From NCBI GenBank assembly GCA_009921765.1, contig RFXC01000006.1, positions 1 through 47,554 of the forward strand: DNA of 47,554 nucleotides, read 5' to 3'. A program made the translations under genes and the position numbers. This document shows, piece by piece, positions 42,779 through 47,554 of this stretch. The notes beneath the pieces are model-generated. The model saw only the letters and a program-made list of their open reading frames with translations. It was not told where the DNA came from and ran no database searches. Within the stretch, counting starts at the first letter, position 1. Every line of letters starts with the position of its first letter. The DNA comes from Betaproteobacteria bacterium. GTDB taxonomy: Bacteria > Pseudomonadota > Gammaproteobacteria > Burkholderiales > Burkholderiaceae.

Positions 42779-43927
42779 TCACGCCCCGAATACAAACCGC
42801 GTCCCGGTTGACGAGCGCAACACCTTGTCACCCAGAACGTCCCGGGCAATAGCGAAAAACGGTTCGCCGCTGCAATGCATCGGAATGAGCCAGTCCGGGG
42901 ACAAGGTCTTGATTGCCTCAGCGGTCTGCCGCAGGTACTCCGGCGGGTGCGGCGCCAGATGAAATCCGCCCAGAATCGCGTGCACCTTCTGAACGCCTGA
43001 CACCTTCTGGGCGGTTCGCACGGAGTTGACCACGCCTCGGTGGCCGCATGAGGTCATGACCACCAGACCTTTGTCACGAACCACAAAGGCGGTGGCCTGC
43101 TCATGCTGAAAATCATCGGGAATCAACGTCGTCACGCTGCGCTTATCCTCGGGTAGTCCCTCGGGCGCACAGCCAATCCCGTCCTTGACGCCAACACTCA
43201 TCCGGGTGGGGGAGAGCACCCGCTCGAAGCTGTCGGCGGGAATGCGGCCGGTTGTAAACGCGTGGCCCGCTACAAGGCTTGGCCGTTCAGCGTAGCGTAC
43301 GGCCAGTTTGGCGTTCGCAATCGCCTGGCGATCCAGTGCACCGAAGCTGCCAATGTTTTCGCCAATACCGCCCTCGCGCGAGCAGAAGCACTCCTCGCCA
43401 CCGAGCACAAACGGCAGCCCAGCTTTGAGACGACCCCGGTGCGCTTCGAGAAATCCCACCAGTCCGCCGAAATGGTCGTAGTGTCCGTGAGACAGAACCA
43501 AGGCGTCGAGCCGGCCAGGGTCGACACCCAAAATGTCCAGATTTGAGTTGAGTGTCGCACTGGTAAAGCCAAAATCAATCAGAACCTGCCGGCTCTCACC
43601 TGAAAGCGAAGACTCAAGATGCAGCGAGAGTCCCCACTCGTTTTGGAGCGTACGCGGCGCCGCGACCTTGCTCAGTGTGGTGCCAACCCGCTGAATTCGC
43701 ACGTCGCCGACCGTCCTCGAAGGTTCGAAGGCGTGGTGATATGAATCGGTAACCACCCTGACGGCGAGCCGATCCACCGCAGGAACACCGCTTGACGGAA
43801 CCGGTTCTGCGCTTGCGATGCTGCCAGACCCCATCATGCCGCCCGCAAGCGCCCATGCCAGCGACCCTGGGGCACTACGAAGCAGCGTTCTGCGGGATCG
43901 GTCGGCAAGATAAGAACTGGCGGTCAT
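42779..43927 (-). CDS. Tat-exported metallo-beta-lactamase-fold hydrolase
   Basis: Protein of 382 residues with a twin-arginine signal (DRSRRTLLRSAPGSLAWALAGG). The metal site motif H-x-H-x-D-H is at residues 147-152 (SHGHYDHFGG), with later histidines in FVVMTSCGHRG-type and LGGFHLAP segments. The arrangement resembles the archaeal-type dihydropterin ribofuranosylaminobenzene-phosphate synthase branch of the superfamily, whose bacterial members are mostly of unknown function. GGAG lies seven bases before the ATG at 43927. It is convergent with the GST gene, 28 bases apart. Confidence 0.85.
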   Translation of the reverse strand: MTASSYLADRSRRTLLRSAPGSLAWALAGGMMGSGSIASAEPVPSSGVPAVDRLAVRVVTDSYHHAFEPSRTVGDVRIQRVGTTLSKVAAPRTLQNEWGLSLHLESSLSGESRQVLIDFGFTSATLNSNLDILGVDPGRLDALVLSHGHYDHFGGLVGFLEAHRGRLKAGLPFVLGGEECFCSREGGIGENIGSFGALDRQAIANAKLAVRYAERPSLVAGHAFTTGRIPADSFERVLSPTRMSVGVKDGIGCAPEGLPEDKRSVTTLIPDDFQHEQATAFVVRDKGLVVMTSCGHRGVVNSVRTAQKVSGVQKVHAILGGFHLAPHPPEYLRQTAEAIKTLSPDWLIPMHCSGEPFFAIARDVLGDKVLRSSTGTRFVFGA

Positions 43928-44041
43928 GGTCCGTCTCCAAAGCAAATCGACACGACAGCGTAGCTGCCTCCCGTCCGCTCTGGAAATACCGATTGGTTAT
44001 CTTTTGATGCACGAACTGCTGGACCGACAGGCGGCGGCCGC

Positions 44042-45091
44042 TCAATGCCGGCGCCGGCGGCTGCCAAACACCCCGTGTTCACGTAAGTCGGGCGCCTCCA
44101 CTCGGCCCGCCACCACGCTCTCAAAAAATGCCTCCAGCGTATCGGTGCCGGTCGAGGGCGTGGCTTCATCCAGATATCGTCCGCTCACCGGGTCGAGCAA
44201 CAGCATCGATTCGGTTGCGTAATAGCGGCCAATCCGCGCGAGCTCAGCCTTGTCGCGCAAGGCCGGTACGATATGTCCGGCCACGCTCAACCCGCCCGCC
44301 ACCGCGTCGAGCACCGCCACCGGCACCGAACGAAAACGCGGGCTCCGGCCCAGCAGTCGAAACAGCATCTCGCCCTGCTCGCGCGGGGAGAGCGCGGGCC
44401 CGGGCCCACCAATCGGCAGGATGCGGTCATGCAGTGCTGGATCATCGATGCAGCGCACGATGTAGCGCGCGAGGTCGCGGTCGCTCACCGGCTTGCAGCG
44501 CGTGAGTTCGCCGTTGCCGAACATTAGATAAGGCTTGCCCGAACGCACGCGCTCGATCTGTCCGGATAGCGATTTGAAAAATGCGGTCGGGCGGACGATG
44601 CTGTAGCAAAGCCCAGAGTCGATCAGCTTGCGTTCGAATGCGAGCTTGGCCTGCTGAAACGCAAGGAGCGGCTTTTGCACGCAGATCGCTGACAACAGCA
44701 CCATCTGGCCAATGCCCGCCTCGCGCGCCACGGATAGCGCATCGACGTGGGCCTGGTAGTCGATTCGCCATGCGTCCGCGGGCGAACCGGTGCGCGAGGC
44801 GAGGCATGAAATGAGCGCATCAAAGCGCTCGCCGCGAAGCCCGTGGTCGCGCAGGCTCGCCGGATCCGTGGCAAGGCCATAGCGAAGCTCGGCGCCCGCG
44901 AGCGCGGTATCGGGGATATCGCGAGACGGGTGCGCGAGCGCGGTATCGGCGCTGTCGCGTGGCGCGCGCGCGAGTGTGGCGCGGGGCCTCACCAGGCACA
45001 CCGCTTCGTGCCCGTGATCGAGGAGGCATCGAACCACCGCCCGGCCGATGGTTCCACTTGCCCCGAGCACCAGGATCCGGCGGGCGCTCAT
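44042..45091 (-). CDS. bciA: BciA-type divinyl chlorophyllide 8-vinyl reductase
   Basis: Atypical short-chain dehydrogenase of 349 residues. The NAD(P) motif VLGASGTIGRAVVRCLLDHG is at the N-terminus. The BciA pattern is strong in the second half: SIVRPTAFFKSLSGQIERV, KPYLMFGNGELTRCKPVSDRDLARYI, RILPIGGPGPALSPREQGEMLF and ELARIGRYYATESMLLLDPVSGRY. BciA reduces the C8-vinyl group in (bacterio)chlorophyll synthesis. No other photosynthesis gene is in the window. Around residues 50-75 there is a repeated RD-x-x-DTALA unit, an insertion compared with my memory of other BciA proteins. A long-chain reductase of the same family is the main alternative. Confidence 0.82.
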   Translation of the reverse strand: MSARRILVLGASGTIGRAVVRCLLDHGHEAVCLVRPRATLARAPRDSADTALAHPSRDIPDTALAGAELRYGLATDPASLRDHGLRGERFDALISCLASRTGSPADAWRIDYQAHVDALSVAREAGIGQMVLLSAICVQKPLLAFQQAKLAFERKLIDSGLCYSIVRPTAFFKSLSGQIERVRSGKPYLMFGNGELTRCKPVSDRDLARYIVRCIDDPALHDRILPIGGPGPALSPREQGEMLFRLLGRSPRFRSVPVAVLDAVAGGLSVAGHIVPALRDKAELARIGRYYATESMLLLDPVSGRYLDEATPSTGTDTLEAFFESVVAGRVEAPDLREHGVFGSRRRRH

Positions 45092-45257
45092 GCCATGCGC
45101 GGGCCGGGCCGGCGGCGTTCCTCGGGGCACAGTCGCGACAGGTTTGATGACGGGCGGTTCATGGGTTTATTGTGCGGGAACTGACCCGGAGCAATTGTGC
45201 CCGGACATCGCACCGCGCCGGTCCCTGCCCCCCACTTTCCGAAAGCTTTCGCCCGCC

Positions 45258-47554
45258 TTGCACACCCGTTCGCTCCATCCTGGTTTTGTGGCGTTTCACG
45301 GCAACCGGATCGAGATGCTGCTCGATGCGGTGGGCGAGTTCATGAGCCGCTATCGGCTCGCACCACTCGAATCCGAGATCGTTCTGGTGCAGAGCAATGG
45401 CACCGGTGAATGGCTGAAGATGGCGCTTGCACAGCGGCAGGGGGTGTGCGCTGCCCTCAGCCTGCAATTGCCGGGGCAATTCCAGTGGCGGCTCTACCGA
45501 CAGGTGCTGGGCGCGGACCGCGTACCCGAGCGGTCACCGCTTGACCGCGCCACGCTGACCTGGCGGCTGATGCGTGTGCTGACCGACCTCGCACACCGCA
45601 CCGACCCCGGGGCTGTGACCGCACCGCTTGTCAACTATCTGGGCGAGGGCGAGCCGCGCCGCCGCCACCAGCTCGCGCTACAGATCGCCGACCTCTTCGA
45701 CCAGTATCAGGTCCACCGCCCCGACTGGCTGGACTGCTGGGCGGCCGGCGAGGACATGCTCATCACCGCACGAGGTGCACGTGAGCGGTTGCGGCCCGAG
45801 CATCGCTGGCAGGCGCTGGTCTGGCAACGCGTGCTCGCCGACCTCGCGCCCGATGAGCGCGCACTCATCCGGCCACATGTTCATGATCGGGTCGTCGATG
45901 CACTCGCCCGGCGTCCGCCGGGCGATGCGGGCTCGGTTGCGCTGCCTCGCCGGGTGGTGGTGTTCGGGCTGACCAGCCTTCCGCACCCCACGCTGCGCCT
46001 CCTTGCCGCGCTCGCCCGGCACGCACAGGTGCTGCTCGCCATTCCCAACCCCTGCCGCTTTCACTGGGCCGACATCCTCGAGGGACGAGAGCTGCTGCGC
46101 GCCGCGCGGCGCCGTCACCCGCTTCGTGATGACCGCGATCTTGCGAAGATCGGGTTTGATCAGATGCATCACTACGGCAACCCGCTGCTTGCGGCCTGGG
46201 GGCGACAGTCCCGTGATTTTGTGCGGCTGCTCGATGAATTCGACGACGCCGAGCAGGCGACATCGCGCTTTGACCTCAATCGAATCGACCTGTTCGACGA
46301 CGAGGAACCGGCCGGCGCATCACTTCTTTCGCAGGTTCAGCAGCAGATTCGCGACCTGGAACCGCTCGACGGCAAGGCGCACCCGCCGGTTCCCGCTTGC
46401 GACAAATCGATCGTGTTTCACATTGCTCACGGGCCGGTTCGCGAGCTCGAGGTGCTGCACGACCAACTGCTCGAGCTCCTCGCCCAGGCACCCGACCGCT
46501 CGTCCACCGGGCGCGCGCTGCGGCCACGCGACATCATCGTGATGGTGCCCGACATCAACCGCTTCGCGCCCTCGATCCGCGCCGTGTTCGGTCAATACGC
46601 CGACAGCGATCGCCGTCATATTCCCTTTGATATCGCCGACCTCGCCGCGCGCGGCAGCAGCCCGCTGCTGGTGGCCCTTCAGTGGGTGCTGCGTATTCGC
46701 GATGAACGCTACCGCAGCATTCGGCCTGCGACGAATGCTGCTCGGCTGGGCCGTGGGCGAGGCCCGCGCCGCTTCGGGTGAGGCGTTTGACGGCATTGAA
46801 CCGTTTGACGAGGTCGGCGGGCTCGAGGCCCACCTCGCAGGCGCCCTCGCGGGTCTGCTGGAGGTGCTCGGCGAGTGGCTCAACACCTCTGCCACCCCGA
46901 CTGCCCCGGCTCTCTGGGCGAGCCGCTTTCAGCGCCTGCTCACCGATCTGGTTCGCGCCGAAAGCCCCGTCGACCTCGGCATCCTGAAAGCGCTTGAAGC
47001 CGCCCTTGAGCGCTGGAGCGCCGACTGCGCGGCCGCGGGTTTCGAGGAAGCGATTCCGCTTTCTGTTGCCGGCGAGGCCTGGCTCGCTGCACTCGATACG
47101 CCGACACTCGGTCGAGCCTTCCGCGGGCGGGGTGTCACCTTCTGCACATTCACACCGATGCGCGCGATCCCATTCGAGGTCGTGTGCCTCATCGGCATGA
47201 ATGATGGTGACTATCCGCGCCGCGCCGCACGTCCCGACTTCGATCTGATCGCACTCGCCGGCCAGCGCCGGCCGGGCGACCGTGCCCGGCGCGACGATGA
47301 TCGTCAGATGATGCTGGAGGCGCTTCTGTCTGCCAGGCGGGTGCTCTACTTGAGCTGGACCGGACGAAGCGTCCGAGACGACAGCGAGCAGCCGCCCTCG
47401 GTGCTGGTCGCGCAACTGCGCGACTACCTTGCTGCGCGCTGGTCCAAACAGACCGTGGACGATCGAACCACCACCCACCCCCTGCAGCCCTTCAGTCGCC
47501 GGTATTTCGAGGCAGACAGTGGTCTCTTCACCCACGCCCATGAATGGCGCGCAG
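45258..47554 (+). pseudogene. recC: recC, exodeoxyribonuclease V gamma chain, frameshifted and cut by the right edge
   Basis: The first frame encodes about 485 residues of RecC: FVAFHGNRIEMLLDAV, IVLVQSNGTGEWLKMAL, LALQIADLFDQYQVHRPDWL, MHHYGNPLLAAWGRQSRDF and ALRPRDIIVMVPDINRFAPSI. After RIRDERYR (46713) the normal continuation is missing and the frame ends at 46781. From 46720 another frame resumes RecC with FGLRRMLLGW, then GVTFCTFTPMRAIPFEVVCLIGMNDGDYPRR and PGDRARRDDDRQMM, to the end of the window. About 60-80 residues normally between these parts are absent, so an internal deletion that also shifts frame is likely. The start is uncertain (TTG 45258 or GTG 45288). Confidence 0.85.

Noticed and set aside
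46555..47541. Open frame of 328 codons on the minus strand opposite recC
   Set aside because: It crosses the recC frameshift on the other strand and has no recognisable motif, while recC motifs continue on the plus strand.

Overview
The window is a GC-rich chromosomal segment of a betaproteobacterium, most likely Burkholderiales. The clue to the group is the 5' end of a 16S rRNA gene on the minus strand at the left edge, preceded by a leader with the boxA-type motif usual in that group. A dsbC / ubiH-family / tRNA-Phe neighbourhood and many tripartite TRAP transporters and CoA-based catabolic genes agree. No phage structural genes, IS elements or CRISPR arrays are visible.

Layout. 1-590: start of an rRNA operon (16S fragment, leader, sigma70 promoter). 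593-5751: phenylacetate-type genes (two enoyl-CoA hydratase/isomerases, PaaI thioesterase, PaaK ligase), an acrylyl-CoA-reductase-like enzyme and a MocA-like nucleotidyltransferase. 5774-9500: an M61 peptidase, then trpC and trpD on the other strand. 9799-15741: the most striking locus, a seven-gene operon of an ABC importer followed by a three-subunit cobalt-type nitrile hydratase / thiocyanate hydrolase, with a HupE/UreJ-like metal permease divergent from it. 15754-20854: a CoA-transferase, polysaccharide-deacetylase-fold protein, acyl-CoA dehydrogenase and MaoC-type hydratase operon with a divergent GntR regulator. 20811-26043: housekeeping genes (gph, rpe, apaG, mltA, a dsbC-like gene, a ubiH-family gene).

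26191-27077 is a small scarred integration site at tRNA-Phe: three copies of the tRNA 3' part, an intact hicAB pair, a truncated hepT-like gene and a broken second hicB. A secreted alpha/beta hydrolase follows. 28739-33417: a TRAP transporter with a DapA-family aldolase/lyase and a divergent GntR regulator. 33535-35850: an arsenate-resistance pair (GAPDH plus ArsJ) behind a well-matched Pho box. 35938-42750: a D-amino-acid-dehydrogenase-like enzyme, then divergently an aromatic-ring FAD monooxygenase, a second TRAP transporter and a glutathione transferase. 42779-45091: a Tat-exported metallo-beta-lactamase-fold protein and a BciA-type divinyl chlorophyllide 8-vinyl reductase. From 45258: recC, which appears broken by an internal deletion and runs off the right edge.

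Overall this is a metabolically versatile heterotroph equipped to import and degrade organic acids, aromatics and possibly nitriles or thiocyanate. Functional calls come from reading motifs in the translations; no database search was run. Start codons were chosen from Shine-Dalgarno spacing and family N-termini.
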